Shown here: piece by piece, positions 15,526 through 25,396 of the stretch
How the letters are laid out: each line of letters starts with the position of its first letter
Position numbering within the stretch: position 1 is the first letter of the stretch
Assembly: GCF_000513935.1 (NCBI RefSeq)
Contig: NZ_KI911327.1
Coordinates: 65,870 to 129,869 of the forward strand
Source: Mesorhizobium sp. WSM3626
GTDB taxonomy: Bacteria > Pseudomonadota > Alphaproteobacteria > Rhizobiales > Rhizobiaceae
DNA length: 64,000 nt
Direction: 5' to 3'
Translations under genes and position numbers: made by a program
The notes under the pieces: generated by a model
Databases searched by the model: none
Told to the model about the DNA's origin: nothing
What the model saw: only the letters and a program-made list of their open reading frames with translations

Positions 15526-18483
15526 TTAGAAAAAGCCCTTCCGCTGCCACCAGCCGGCACGCTTGGGCTTTTCTTCGGTCTTGGCTTCCGGCTCATCGGC
15601 GACGGTCGAGGAAACCACCGGTGCGACAGGCGTATCGGCGGCTGCCGCCTTGCGGCGTGATGGCCGGGCTTTCGGTGTCTCTCCGGCGACCGCCGCCTCG
15701 TCAGATGCCGTGGCTGGCGTTTCGGCGGGTGCCTGCATGGCCACTTCCGCAGTCGGCTCCCCGGCGACGGCCTCGGCTGCCGCCTTCTTCGGCTTGGCTG
15801 CGCGGCGTGGCTTCTTGGGCTTCTCGGTGCTTGGCACCTCGTCGCTGACTGGAGCCGCCGGTTCTTCGACGGCAGCGGCAGCCACCGGCTCGATCGCCAC
15901 AGGCTCGCTTAGGGAAGCGTCAACCTCGGCAGGCTCGGTCGCTTCGCCTGCCGCCGCCTCGGTCTCGCCTTCACCGTCTTCGCGACGATTGCGCTTGCCG
16001 CCGCGCTTGCCACGCCGGCGCTTCTTGCCCTGGCCATCGTCGGATGCTTCCGCCGTTTCGACGGTCTCGCTTGCGGCGACCGCAGCCTCGTCGTCAGCCT
16101 CGGCCTCGTCATGGTCCGCCGCGCCTTCCGACGCGGTGAAGCCGTCATCCGACGTGGAGAGGGACGCGCCGTCCGTCGGGGCGCCATGCTCGCGTTCGCG
16201 ATCCTTGCCGCCGCGCCGCCTGCGACGCTTGCGGCGCTTGCGGTCGCGGCCTTCGCCTTCCTCGCCGGATCTGGGCTGCTGATGCTGCGACGGCTGGGCG
16301 TGCCGTGGTTGCTCGGCCTGTACCGGTGCTTCGTCATCTTCCTCGACAACGACAATCTTGTCCTCGGGCTCTTCCGGCTCGACATAGGCCGGCAGGCTGC
16401 GCGCCTCGACGAAGCCTTCCGGCTTTTCGGCCAGCGCGCCGCGGAAGATCGCGTAGTGCTGGGCACCGACCGCATCGTCGGCCTCGATGGTGACGGTCAG
16501 GCCGAAGCGGCTTTCCAGTTCCACCAGCGTGCCGCGCTTGTGGTTAAGCACGTAGAGCGCGGTCGCGGCCGGCGTGCGCACCGTGATGTGGCTGCGCGAA
16601 TCCTTGAGCAGGAACTCCTCGATCGCCCGTACCACCATCAGCGCCACTGACGAATCGGAGCGCACATGGCCGGTGCCGCCGCAGTGCGGGCACGGCTTCA
16701 TGGTCGATTCCAGCACGCTGGCGCGGATGCGCTGACGCGACATCTCCATCAGGCCGAAATGCGAGATGCGGCCGACCTGGATGCGGGCGCGGTCGTTCTT
16801 GAGGTGATCCTTCAGCCGCTTTTCGACGGAGCGGTTGTTGCGGTTCTCCTCCATATCGATGAAGTCGATGACGATCAGGCCGGCAAGATCGCGCAGCCGG
16901 AGCTGGCGGGCGACTTCCTCGGCCGCTTCCAGATTGGTGTGGAGCGCGGTGTCCTCGATCGAGTGCTCCTTGGTGGAGCGTCCCGAATTGACGTCGATGG
17001 CGACCAGCGCTTCGGTCTGGTTGATGATGATGTACCCGCCGCTCTTCAGCGTCACTTGCGGCTGCAGCATGCGGTCGAGCTGCGCTTCGATACCGTTGCG
17101 CACGAAGATCGGCGTCGTGTCGCGGAACGGCTGAACCACCTTGGCGTGGCTCGGCATCAGCATGCGCATGAAGTCCTTGGCTTCGCGATAGCCCTCTTCG
17201 CCGGAAACCAGGATCTCGTCGATATCCTTGTTGTAGAGATCGCGCACCGAGCGCTTGATCAGGCTGCCTTCCTCATAGACGAGGGCAGGGGCCGTGGACT
17301 GGAGCGTGAGACTGCGCACGTTCTCCCACAGCCGCATCAGATATTCATAGTCGCGCTTGATCTCGGCCTTGGTGCGGCTCTCGCCGGCGGTGCGCAGGAT
17401 GACGCCCATGCCTTGCGGCACTTCGAGATCGGCAACGACTTCCTTGAGGCGCTTGCGGTCGACCGCGCTGGTGATCTTGCGCGAAATTCCGCCGCCGCGC
17501 GCTGTGTTCGGCATCAACACCGAATAGCGGCCGGCAAGCGACAGGTAGGTGGTGAGCGCCGCGCCCTTGTTGCCACGCTCCTCCTTGACGACCTGCACCA
17601 GCAGGATCTGCCGGCGCTTGATCACTTCCTGGATCTTGTACTGGCGGCGCACCGGCTTGCGGCGGTTGCGCACTTCCTCGAGCGCGTCCTCGGCGCCGAC
17701 CGATTCGATCTCATGATCGTCTGGATGGGACGAGGATACTTCCTCGAGCATCCCGCGATCATTGTCGGAGGAAGTGGCTTCGCTGCCCTGTTCCGATTGC
17801 GGGACGGGCTCGGAAATCACATCGCCTTCGACGGAGGCGGCGATCGACTTGGGGCCGCCCTCGCTGGCCTCGCTTTCATCCTGTTCGGAAGAACCCCCGT
17901 CATGTTCGGGTGCACCGTCATGTTCGGATGCGCCGGCGTCTTCCGAATAATCGGACGCGTATTCGGCGGTCCCGGAAACGTCGGACATGTCCTCGGTTAT
18001 GGCATCCGGGCCATTGTCGTTGTTTTCGTCTGTTTCGCCGGCGGCTTCGTTTGCCTCGCCGGAATCGGCCGTGCCGGCATCGCGTCTGTTTTCACCACGG
18101 TCGCGGGTCTTGCCGCCGCGCCGGCGACCGCGCCGTCCACGATCCCGGCTCTGGCGATCGTCGCCTTCGCCGTCCTCGTTCTCCTCGTCCTCGGCCTCCT
18201 GCGCTTCCGCGCGCAGCAGTGCCTGACGGTCGGCGACCGGAATCTGGTAGTAATCGGGGTGTATTTCACTGAAGGCGAGAAAACCGTGACGGTTGCCGCC
18301 ATATTCGACAAAGGCTGCCTGAAGGGAGGGTTCGACGCGCGTTACGCGGGCGAGATAAATGTTTCCTTTGAGCTGCTTCTTGTCCTGGGATTCAAAGTCG
18401 AATTCTTCGATACGGTTACCGCGTACGACGACTACGCGTGTTTCCTCCGGGTGGGAGGCGTCTATCAGCATTTTGTTGGGCAT
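15526..18483 (-). CDS. rne: Ribonuclease E
   Basis: This 985-residue endonuclease is the core of the RNA degradosome and processes rRNA, tRNA and mRNA. The N-terminus MPNKMLIDASHPEETRVVVV opens the S1 domain, which is split by a very acidic Glu/Asp/Ser insert at about residues 90-270. Next come the catalytic region (VAIDVNSGRSTKEHSIEDT, IVIDFIDMEENRNNR) and the zinc link CPHCGGTG near residue 597. The long C-terminal arm is basic and Ala/Glu-rich with KRRKRRRRRGG and ends GWWQRKGFF. This split S1 plus long arm is typical of alphaproteobacteria. It is divergent from the amidase gene. Confidence 0.96.
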   Translation of the reverse strand: MPNKMLIDASHPEETRVVVVRGNRIEEFDFESQDKKQLKGNIYLARVTRVEPSLQAAFVEYGGNRHGFLAFSEIHPDYYQIPVADRQALLRAEAQEAEDEENEDGEGDDRQSRDRGRRGRRRGGKTRDRGENRRDAGTADSGEANEAAGETDENNDNGPDAITEDMSDVSGTAEYASDYSEDAGASEHDGAPEHDGGSSEQDESEASEGGPKSIAASVEGDVISEPVPQSEQGSEATSSDNDRGMLEEVSSSHPDDHEIESVGAEDALEEVRNRRKPVRRQYKIQEVIKRRQILLVQVVKEERGNKGAALTTYLSLAGRYSVLMPNTARGGGISRKITSAVDRKRLKEVVADLEVPQGMGVILRTAGESRTKAEIKRDYEYLMRLWENVRSLTLQSTAPALVYEEGSLIKRSVRDLYNKDIDEILVSGEEGYREAKDFMRMLMPSHAKVVQPFRDTTPIFVRNGIEAQLDRMLQPQVTLKSGGYIIINQTEALVAIDVNSGRSTKEHSIEDTALHTNLEAAEEVARQLRLRDLAGLIVIDFIDMEENRNNRSVEKRLKDHLKNDRARIQVGRISHFGLMEMSRQRIRASVLESTMKPCPHCGGTGHVRSDSSVALMVVRAIEEFLLKDSRSHITVRTPAATALYVLNHKRGTLVELESRFGLTVTIEADDAVGAQHYAIFRGALAEKPEGFVEARSLPAYVEPEEPEDKIVVVEEDDEAPVQAEQPRHAQPSQHQQPRSGEEGEGRDRKRRKRRRRRGGKDREREHGAPTDGASLSTSDDGFTASEGAADHDEAEADDEAAVAASETVETAEASDDGQGKKRRRGKRGGKRNRREDGEGETEAAAGEATEPAEVDASLSEPVAIEPVAAAAVEEPAAPVSDEVPSTEKPKKPRRAAKPKKAAAEAVAGEPTAEVAMQAPAETPATASDEAAVAGETPKARPSRRKAAAADTPVAPVVSSTVADEPEAKTEEKPKRAGWWQRKGFF

Positions 18484-19136
18484 TATTTCGTTTCCCCCCG
18501 GCAGCCGTCAGCCGCAGCTGGCGGGGCAAAGCCCGCTGCTGTGTGTCTGGATGAGAGTGGGTGCCGGATAATTGAACGTCCGCCGGACGCTGCCTGCGTG
18601 TCATGGCGGTGCCGCCCGCAGCCATATTGGCGCGGTTTGATGCGGACCTTTCCATGATTGCGCTTGAAGCCATCGTCACCAGCAGAACCTTTTGAACCAA
18701 AGCCCGGAAACCGGACCAGCTTGTTTGCTCATACAGAGCCGGCGCGGGAACAAACCCGGCCGTTTTCCTCACGCAGGCGATTCCCCCGCCACGGGAGCAC
18801 ACCTGCGAAATTCGTCGCAATCACCTGAAGCCTTTTCGCGTGAAGCGAAAGGAGCCGCCTTTCATCTGACCCTGTAGCAGGAAGCTGCGGAGGAGGGCGG
18901 TTCCAGGATTGCAGTGATCCACCATCGCTTTTATGATTTGGCGGGTTGGAAGGCAACCCCGATTTCCGATGCCGGCAAAAAGCAGTTCCGTAGCGTAAGC
19001 CTGGTTCCGATCCTTGCGTGAAAAGGCTTGGTTAACCTTCTCTGGATACCAATCGTTAATCGAGTTCGCGGCCTAACCGGCACTTTGACCAAACGAGCCG
19101 GCGCCTGGCGCCAAAACGGGAGCGACTAGAAGAGAG
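18484..19136. other. 653-base divergent intergenic region, rne leader and amidase promoter
   Basis: No protein-coding frame in this gap looks real. It must hold the promoters of rne (leftward) and the amidase (rightward). In enterobacteria RNase E controls its own mRNA through a long structured leader, and a gap this size leaves room for one; that is inference, as I see no defined fold. A short inverted GC-rich stretch occurs at about 18740-18765 (GCCGGCGCGGG ... CCCGGCC). Confidence 0.5.
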
Positions 19137-20399
19137 ATGGGACTGGCGGACTTCACAGACAAGGGATGTCGTGTTGGCGGCCAGATTCTCCGAGCCTTCT
19201 GTCTCGTGCTGCTGGTGGTGTTTTCGTCCGCCTTCTCCACGATTGCCGGTGCCGCCGACGCGCCGCTTGTGGCGAAGGGCTACAAAATGGCCGGCGATGC
19301 CACCAAGATGCGCATCGTCATGGATTTCGATCGCGAGCCTGACATCAAATGGTTCCTGCTGCGTGGGCCCAACCGCCTTGTCATCAATCTTGCGAACACC
19401 CGATTTGCCATAGATGCCAAGGATTTGAAGCCGCGTGGGCTGGTCAAGGGCGTGCGGCTCGGCGAACTCGGCGAGGGCGTTTCGCGACTGATACTGACAG
19501 GCAAGGGGCCGTTCGCCGTCGACAAGCTCGATGTGCTCAAGAACGAGGACGGAACCGGCTACCGCATCGCCATCGACATGTCGGCGGCCTCCGAACGTGA
19601 GTTTGACGCCGCCCTTGCCAATCAGGCGCTGACCACCGGTTCCACGGTTTCGACCGATAAAGGCGGCCGGGTCGGCACGGGACCTGTCTCCAATCCCGGC
19701 CACAGGTTCACCGTCGTCATCGACCCCGGCCATGGCGGCGTGGACGGCGGCGCCGAAGGCCTGAACGGCACCATCGAGAAGAACGTCACGCTGGCCTTTG
19801 CCACCGAGCTGCGCGACAAGCTCGCGGCCGTCGGCAAATACGATGTCTTCATGACCCGTGATACCGATGAATATCTGCGCCTGGACGACCGCGTCCGCAT
19901 TGCCCGCCAGCATGAGGCCGATCTGCTTATTTCGATCCATGCCGACACGATCAGTGTCAAGGGCATCCGCGGCGCCACTGTCTATACGGTCTCCGACAAG
20001 GCTTCCGACCCGCAAGCACAGGCGCTTGCCGACCGTGAAAACCTGTCGGACCAGTTCGCCGGCATGGTCATCAAGGACGACAACAAGGAAGTGACCGACA
20101 TCCTGATCGACCTGATCCGCCGCGAGACGCACAATTTCTCGATGAGTTTTGCCCACACCTTGGTCGGTCAGCTCTCGACCAGCGTCGGCCTTATCAACAA
20201 TCCGCAGCGTTCGGCCGGATTCAAGGTGCTGAAGGCCCCGGACGTGCCGTCCGTGCTGGTCGAGCTCGGCTATCTCTCCAACGCCAAGGACGAGGCGCAA
20301 CTGCTCGACACCGAGTGGCGCGGCAAGGCAGCGCAAAGCATCACCAACGCCGTCGCGTTGTTCGCCTCCGCCCGTGCCGGGGCTGGAACCGGAGGTTGA
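19137..20399 (+). CDS. N-acetylmuramoyl-L-alanine amidase (AmiC-type)
   Basis: This 420-residue periplasmic enzyme cuts the bond between MurNAc and the stem peptide during cell separation. It has a signal peptide (about 1-40, cut after AGAA), an AMIN domain at about 45-150 (KMRIVMDFDREPDIKWF) that targets it to septal peptidoglycan, and an Amidase_3 domain at about 190-410. Zinc and catalytic residues appear in IDPGHGGVDGGAEG, GTIEKNVTLAFA, LLISIHADTIS and VLVELGYLSNAKDE. It precedes mrcA in the same direction, forming a cell-wall block. Confidence 0.93.
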   Translation: MGLADFTDKGCRVGGQILRAFCLVLLVVFSSAFSTIAGAADAPLVAKGYKMAGDATKMRIVMDFDREPDIKWFLLRGPNRLVINLANTRFAIDAKDLKPRGLVKGVRLGELGEGVSRLILTGKGPFAVDKLDVLKNEDGTGYRIAIDMSAASEREFDAALANQALTTGSTVSTDKGGRVGTGPVSNPGHRFTVVIDPGHGGVDGGAEGLNGTIEKNVTLAFATELRDKLAAVGKYDVFMTRDTDEYLRLDDRVRIARQHEADLLISIHADTISVKGIRGATVYTVSDKASDPQAQALADRENLSDQFAGMVIKDDNKEVTDILIDLIRRETHNFSMSFAHTLVGQLSTSVGLINNPQRSAGFKVLKAPDVPSVLVELGYLSNAKDEAQLLDTEWRGKAAQSITNAVALFASARAGAGTGG

Positions 20400-20612
20400 C
20401 AATGCCGGCAGCGCCTGCAACCAGAGGCGGCGTTGCGGGATGACAACACCCGCTGCTTTTATTTCCGGCTTGCAGCCGCGAAACGCGGCCCTGCCGTATT
20501 TTGTCCACATGGTGGCGACATGGGTTTTCGATTACGGGTTGGGACCGGCTCGAAAGCTTGCGTGGAAGGCGGCTTCGTTTAGGAAATTCCCGAACCAAGG
20601 ACTGGAGCGGGT

Positions 20613-23057
20613 ATGATTCGTCTCATTGGCTATTTCTTCGGCATCGGCACGACGCTGGCCCTCCTGGCCGCGGCGGGCGTTGCCCTTTACATCGGCCATG
20701 TGGCAAAGGATCTGCCTGACTACGAAGTGCTGGCCAAGTACGAGCCTCCGGTGACCACCCGTATCCACGCCTCGGATGGCGCGCTGATGGCGGAGTATGC
20801 ACGGGAACGGCGCCTTTACTTGCCGATCCAGGCCATCCCGGATCGCGTCAAGGCGGCCTTCCTGTCCGCGGAGGACAAGAACTTCTACAGCCACCCTGGT
20901 GTCGACATAACGGGGTTGGCCAGAGCGGTGATGACTTACGTTTCGGGTGGCCCCATGCAGGGTGGCTCGACGATCACCCAACAGGTTGCCAAGAACTTCC
21001 TGCTGACCAACGAACGCTCCCTGGAACGCAAGGTCAAGGAAGCCATCCTTTCGTTCCGCATCGAGCAGGCCTATTCCAAGGATCGCATCCTCGAGCTCTA
21101 TCTCAATGAGATTTTCTTCGGCTTCAACGCCTATGGCGTTGCCGGTGCCGCACTGACCTACTTCGATAAATCGGTGAACGAACTGACCGTGGCCGAGGCC
21201 GCTTATCTGGCATCGCTCCCGAAAGGTCCGGCCAACTACAATCCCTTCAAGCACGCCGACCGGGCAATTGAACGGCGAAACTGGGTGATCGGCCAGATGG
21301 TCGAAAACGGTTACGTGACCCCTGAAGAGGGCGCGAAGGCGAAGGCCGAGCCGCTTGGCGTTGCTCCGCGCCGCACCGGCTCCTACCTTTTCGCCGGCGA
21401 GTATTTCACGGAAGAGGTTCGTCGGCAGATCATCGCCCGCTACGGCGAGAACGCCCTCTATGAGGGCGGGCTGTCGATTCGCACCACGCTTGACCCGAAG
21501 GTCCAGCTCATTGCCCGCAAGGCGATGCAGAATGGATTGATGAAATACGATACTTTGCGCGGCTATCGCGGGCCGGTGAAGACGATCGACGTCTCCGGCG
21601 ACTGGGGTGTGCCATTGGGCGCCGTCAAGGGGCTGGAAGACGTTCCCGAGTGGTCGCTGGCCGTCGTGCTGGACAGTTCGGCGTCCGGGCTGTCGATCGG
21701 CCTGCAGCCTGCACGTCAGGCGTCGGGCGATATCGTGAAGGAACGCGTCGAAGGCACCGTCAGCAAGGAAGACATGGGCTTTGCCATGCGCCATGTGGTC
21801 GACGGCAAGACGGTCAAGGCCAGGTCGCCGGCCGACGTGCTGAAGCCAGGCGACGTCATCTTCGTCCAGAAGAACGACGGTTCCGACAATGCCTACAGCT
21901 TGCGTCAGGTTCCCGAGGTGGCAGGCGGCCTGATCGCGATGGATCCGCACACCGGCCGCGTGCTGGCCATGGTCGGCGGTTTCTCTTATTCGCAGTCGGA
22001 ATTCAACCGCGCCACCCAGGCGATGCGCCAGCCAGGGTCGTCGTTCAAGCCGATCGTCTATTCGGCCGCGCTCGACAATGGCTATACCCCGGCCTCGGTG
22101 ATCATGGATGGTCCGATCACCATCCAGAGCGGCAACACAACCTGGACGCCGAAGAACTATGACGGCACGGTCGCCGGCCCGGCAACGCTGCGTTCCGGCA
22201 TCGAGAAGTCGCGCAACCTGATGACGGTGCGGCTTGCCAATGACATGGGCATGAAGCTGGTCGTCGAATATGCCGAGCGCTTCGGCGTCTATGATCATCT
22301 GGCGCCATACCTGCCGATGGCGCTGGGTTCGGGCGAGACGACCGTCATGCGCATGGTTTCGGCCTATTCGATCATGGCCAATGGCGGCAAGTCGATCAAA
22401 CCGACGCTGATCGACCGCATCCAGGACCGCTACGGCAAGACGGTGTTCAAGCAGGATGAGCGTGGCTGCGAAGGCTGCAACGCGCCCGAATGGAAAAACC
22501 AGCCGGAGCCGGAACTGGTCGACAATTCCGAGCAGGTGCTCGATCCGATGACCGCCTACCAGATCACCTCGATGATGGAAGGTGTCGTCCAGCGCGGCAC
22601 CGGCGCCACCATCGGCGAGCTTGGCCGCCACATCGCCGGCAAGACCGGCACCACCAACGACGAGAAGGACGCCTGGTTCATCGGCTATACGCCGAACCTC
22701 GTGGTTGGTCTCTACATGGGCTACGACACGCCGCGCGGCCTTGGCCATGGCGCCACCGGTGGCGGCCTTGCCGCCCCGATCTTCAAGGATTTCATGCGCG
22801 TGGCGCTGGACGGCACGCCCAATGTCGACTTCAAGGTGCCTGACGGCATGAATCTGATCGCCATCAACCGCAAGACCGGCATGCGCGCCTCCTCGGGCGA
22901 TCCCGGCACCATCATCGAGGCCTTTAAGCCGGGCACCGGCCCCGCCGACAGCTACTGGGTGATCGGCATGGGCGCCGATGGCTCCAACGCTTCCGGCGGC
23001 GCACTGTCGCCGCAGGCCAACCAGGCCATCCAGGACGGCGGCGGCGGCCTTTACTGA
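20613..23057 (+). CDS. mrcA: Penicillin-binding protein 1A
   Basis: This 814-residue bifunctional enzyme polymerises glycan strands and cross-links peptides. One membrane anchor lies at about residues 3-27. The GT51 glycosyltransferase domain contains AEDKNFYSHPGVD, GGSTITQQVAKN and KVKEAILSFRIE. The transpeptidase domain has the SxxK serine Ser476 in QPGSSFKPIVY, the SxN motif in EKSRNLMT, and KTG in AGKTGTTNDEKDAWFIG. An OB-like insert lies between them (about 310-430). It is bracketed by the amidase and prfB, and a terminator follows. Confidence 0.96.
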   Translation: MIRLIGYFFGIGTTLALLAAAGVALYIGHVAKDLPDYEVLAKYEPPVTTRIHASDGALMAEYARERRLYLPIQAIPDRVKAAFLSAEDKNFYSHPGVDITGLARAVMTYVSGGPMQGGSTITQQVAKNFLLTNERSLERKVKEAILSFRIEQAYSKDRILELYLNEIFFGFNAYGVAGAALTYFDKSVNELTVAEAAYLASLPKGPANYNPFKHADRAIERRNWVIGQMVENGYVTPEEGAKAKAEPLGVAPRRTGSYLFAGEYFTEEVRRQIIARYGENALYEGGLSIRTTLDPKVQLIARKAMQNGLMKYDTLRGYRGPVKTIDVSGDWGVPLGAVKGLEDVPEWSLAVVLDSSASGLSIGLQPARQASGDIVKERVEGTVSKEDMGFAMRHVVDGKTVKARSPADVLKPGDVIFVQKNDGSDNAYSLRQVPEVAGGLIAMDPHTGRVLAMVGGFSYSQSEFNRATQAMRQPGSSFKPIVYSAALDNGYTPASVIMDGPITIQSGNTTWTPKNYDGTVAGPATLRSGIEKSRNLMTVRLANDMGMKLVVEYAERFGVYDHLAPYLPMALGSGETTVMRMVSAYSIMANGGKSIKPTLIDRIQDRYGKTVFKQDERGCEGCNAPEWKNQPEPELVDNSEQVLDPMTAYQITSMMEGVVQRGTGATIGELGRHIAGKTGTTNDEKDAWFIGYTPNLVVGLYMGYDTPRGLGHGATGGGLAAPIFKDFMRVALDGTPNVDFKVPDGMNLIAINRKTGMRASSGDPGTIIEAFKPGTGPADSYWVIGMGADGSNASGGALSPQANQAIQDGGGGLY

Positions 23058-23073
23058 CGAATTCAAATGTCCG

Positions 23074-23106
23074 AATGGGCCAGCCTGAAGGCTGGCCCAT
23101 TTCGCT
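23074..23106 (+). terminator. Intrinsic terminator after mrcA
   Basis: A 12-bp perfect stem AATGGGCCAGCC / GGCTGGCCCATT with the stable tetraloop TGAA begins 17 bases after the mrcA stop. A short T/C run follows rather than a clean T tract. Confidence 0.75.
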
Positions 23107-23181
23107 TTACACATGGCGGCACCGTCCCTATGTATCGCGCCGACCGAAGCGTCATTCAGCAACAGGACAAAATATCAGGCC

Positions 23182-24313
23182 ATGCGCGCGGAAACGCAGA
23201 ATATTGTCGATGAGATCAGGCAGGCGATTACCCTGCTGAGGAGGCATCTTTGACTGGGATCAGGCCATAAAGCGGCTTGAATACCTGAACGTGCGGGCCG
23301 AGGACGCAAGCCTCTGGAACGAACCGCTGGAAGCGCAGAAGCTGATGCGCGAACGCCAGGGCCTCGAGGAAGGCATCGCGGCGGTCAAGGGCCTGACCCA
23401 GGCGCTGGAAGACAATATCGGCCTGATCGAGCTTGGCGAGGAAGAGGGCGACGAAGGCGTTATCGCCGAGGCCGAGGCCGCGATCCGCTCGATGCAGGGC
23501 GAGGCAAAGGCCCGCCAGGTCGAGACGTTGCTCTCGGGCGAGGCCGACGCCAACGACACCTATCTCGAAATCCATGCCGGCGCCGGCGGTACCGAAAGCC
23601 AGGACTGGGCCTCGATGCTGTTGCGCATGTACACGCGCTGGGCCGAGCGCCGCCGCTTCAAGGTCGAGGTGCTGGAAGTGCATGACGGCGAAGAGGCCGG
23701 CATCAAGTCCGCCACCTTGCTGATCAAGGGTCACAATGCCTATGGCTGGATGAAGACCGAATCCGGCGTCCACCGCCTGGTGCGCATCTCACCCTATGAC
23801 AGCAATGCGCGCCGTCATACGTCCTTCTCCAGCGTCTGGGTCTATCCCGTCGTCGACGACAGGATAGAGATCGACGTCTCCGAATCCGACGTGCGCATCG
23901 ATACCTATCGTTCGTCCGGCTCGGGCGGCCAGCACGTCAACACCACCGATTCGGCCGTGCGCATCACCCATATCGCCACCGGCATCGCGGTCGCCTGCCA
24001 GGCCGAACGCTCGCAGCACAAGAACAAGGCCAAGGCTTGGGAAATGCTGCGCTCGCGGCTCTACGAGGAAGAGCTTAAGAAGCGCGAAGCGGTCGCCAAC
24101 GCGACCGAGGCGTCGAAGAGCGATATCGGCTGGGGCCACCAGATCCGTTCCTACGTGCTGCAGCCCTATCAGTTGGTGAAGGATCTGCGCACCGGCGTCG
24201 AAAGCACCAACCCGTCTAGCGTGCTCGATGGCGACCTCGACGACTTCATGGAAGCCTCGCTGTCGCAACGCATCGAGGGCGGCGCGGGCGAAGTGGTAGC
24301 CGACCTGGATTAG
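23182..24313 (+). CDS. prfB: Peptide chain release factor 2, with programmed +1 frameshift
   Basis: The factor is encoded in two frames. The first (ATG at 23182) gives 23 residues, MRAETQNIVDEIRQAITLLR and on, ending RRHL at an in-frame TGA at 23251. The second resumes one base later (GAC at 23252) and runs 353 residues to 24313, for a 376-residue protein of normal length. The GGQ catalytic loop is in SSGSGGQHVNTTDSAVR. RF2 recognises UGA and UAA, so low RF2 lets ribosomes shift at the TGA, giving autoregulation. An in-frame ATG 69 bases upstream is less likely. It follows mrcA. Confidence 0.95.
23239..23256 (+). promoter_or_regulatory. prfB programmed +1 frameshift site
   Basis: The site reads AGGAGG, CAT, CTT, TGA, C. 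The internal Shine-Dalgarno-like AGGAGG sits just before the slippery CTT codon and the in-frame TGA followed by C, exactly as in the known prfB element. Ribosomes pausing at TGA slip from CTT to TTT, and translation continues at GAC (23252). Confidence 0.93.
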
Positions 24314-24913
24314 GTTGCTCATGCGGGCAATGACGGCGAGCTCGTCGCAAAAGCAGACGTATCGCCGTGCGGCGAGCGGTTGATCACACGCTTTAGCCGG
24401 TGCCAGCAACAAGCGCGCCGGCCATCGCAAGGTTTCTGATCGGCGTATTGCTCTCGTGCGGGATGGGGTCTTTTCCTGTCCCCACAATGGGCGCGTCGCA
24501 TGTTTGCCGTTCATCCGACCACCCACATCTTGGTGGACTGCAGGGCGGCTGGTTCTCCATCGCGGACGATCTGCGGCAATGGCATCGGCAATCAAGAGCA
24601 TGTGATTGCGCGCATCTGACGATCGGCCGGCTGGAACCACTCCGGATCAATCCCGTTGTTTGCATGCCCCGCCTGCCGGGAACAAACCTGGCCTGAATCT
24701 CGTCAGCGGTAGCAGTATGTCATGCGCGTGCGCCCATATCCGGGCGCTGCGGCTTCTTGCGTCGACCAAGGAATCAGCCCAGCATCCAAACGCTGGGGGA
24801 CAAAAAGCATTTATGGCCGGACGCGGCATATCTGCGACTGACGATCCGGCCACTGGGAAGACACGTTCCGGGAACGGGCAGGCGAAATGCTTGACGCTCG
24901 AAAGGAACGTCCT
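24314..24913. other. 600-base gap without a clear gene
   Basis: I see no convincing coding frame, RNA gene or intrinsic terminator here. A small hairpin (CCACC ... GGTGG) occurs near 24520-24540. Two loosely similar segments starting CTGACGATC (about 24616 and 24838) may be a decayed duplication. GGGAACAAACC at about 24678 resembles the -35 half of a general-stress sigma promoter, but the -10 half (CGTC) is imperfect. Confidence 0.4.
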
Positions 24914-25291
24914 ATGTCCGCTGCCACGCCCAGATCGGCCCGAGCCGTTCAACCGGTCGGCCGACTCATGTTTTCCCTGTTCGCCGTCGGCGTGATCGCG
25001 ATGTTCGCGCCAGCTGCCTTTGCTCATGACGCCAAGCCCACGGCGGCAAAGCCGCAGGGTTGGAGCTATCCATTCGCCTGCTGCGCCAACTATGACTGTC
25101 GTGCCACGCATACCGGCGAGGTGCTGGAGAAACCCGAGGGGTACGTGATCGCCGGCACCGGCGAGGTGGTTCCCATGACGGACAAGCGCATCAAGGACAG
25201 CCCTGACGGCGAGTTTCACTGGTGCGCTCATCAGGCCGGTCTTGACGCCGGCAAGACGATATGCCTGTTCGTGCCGCCGCGCTCTTTTTGA
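24914..25291 (+). CDS. Hypothetical secreted cysteine-containing protein
   Basis: This 125-residue protein has a signal peptide (hydrophobic MFSLFAVGVIAMFAPAAFA, cut before HDAKP). The mature part is about 85 residues with six cysteines: two in FACCANYDC, one in WCAHQAG, one in KTICLFVP and others. Such a pattern suggests disulfides or a metal site in the periplasm. It ends VPPRSF. The ATG at 24914 follows GAAAGGA. No named family is recognised. Confidence 0.68.
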   Translation: MSAATPRSARAVQPVGRLMFSLFAVGVIAMFAPAAFAHDAKPTAAKPQGWSYPFACCANYDCRATHTGEVLEKPEGYVIAGTGEVVPMTDKRIKDSPDGEFHWCAHQAGLDAGKTICLFVPPRSF

Positions 25292-25396
25292 TGCTGCGCC
25301 GGCGGCCAACGCCATTCGGCAGACGCGTCTGCTGACGGACGGTTGTCAGGATCGCTTCTTTATGGTGCCTTGCCGCTTGGGCGAGAGGTGATGTTC

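Noticed and set aside
16666..18657. Long open frame (663 codons) on the plus strand across rne
   Set aside because: It lies antisense to the well-supported rne gene, has a low-complexity His/Asp/Arg-rich translation and no family motif. High GC content makes such shadow frames common.
20532..23162. Long open frame (876 codons) on the minus strand across mrcA
   Set aside because: It is antisense to PBP1A, whose motifs are complete. The translation is His/Arg/Asp-rich without recognisable domains.
24678..24710. General-stress (EcfG-type) promoter GGAAC ... CGTC
   Set aside because: The -35 half matches but the -10 half differs from CGTT and no gene starts at a fitting distance. Not strong enough to list as a feature.
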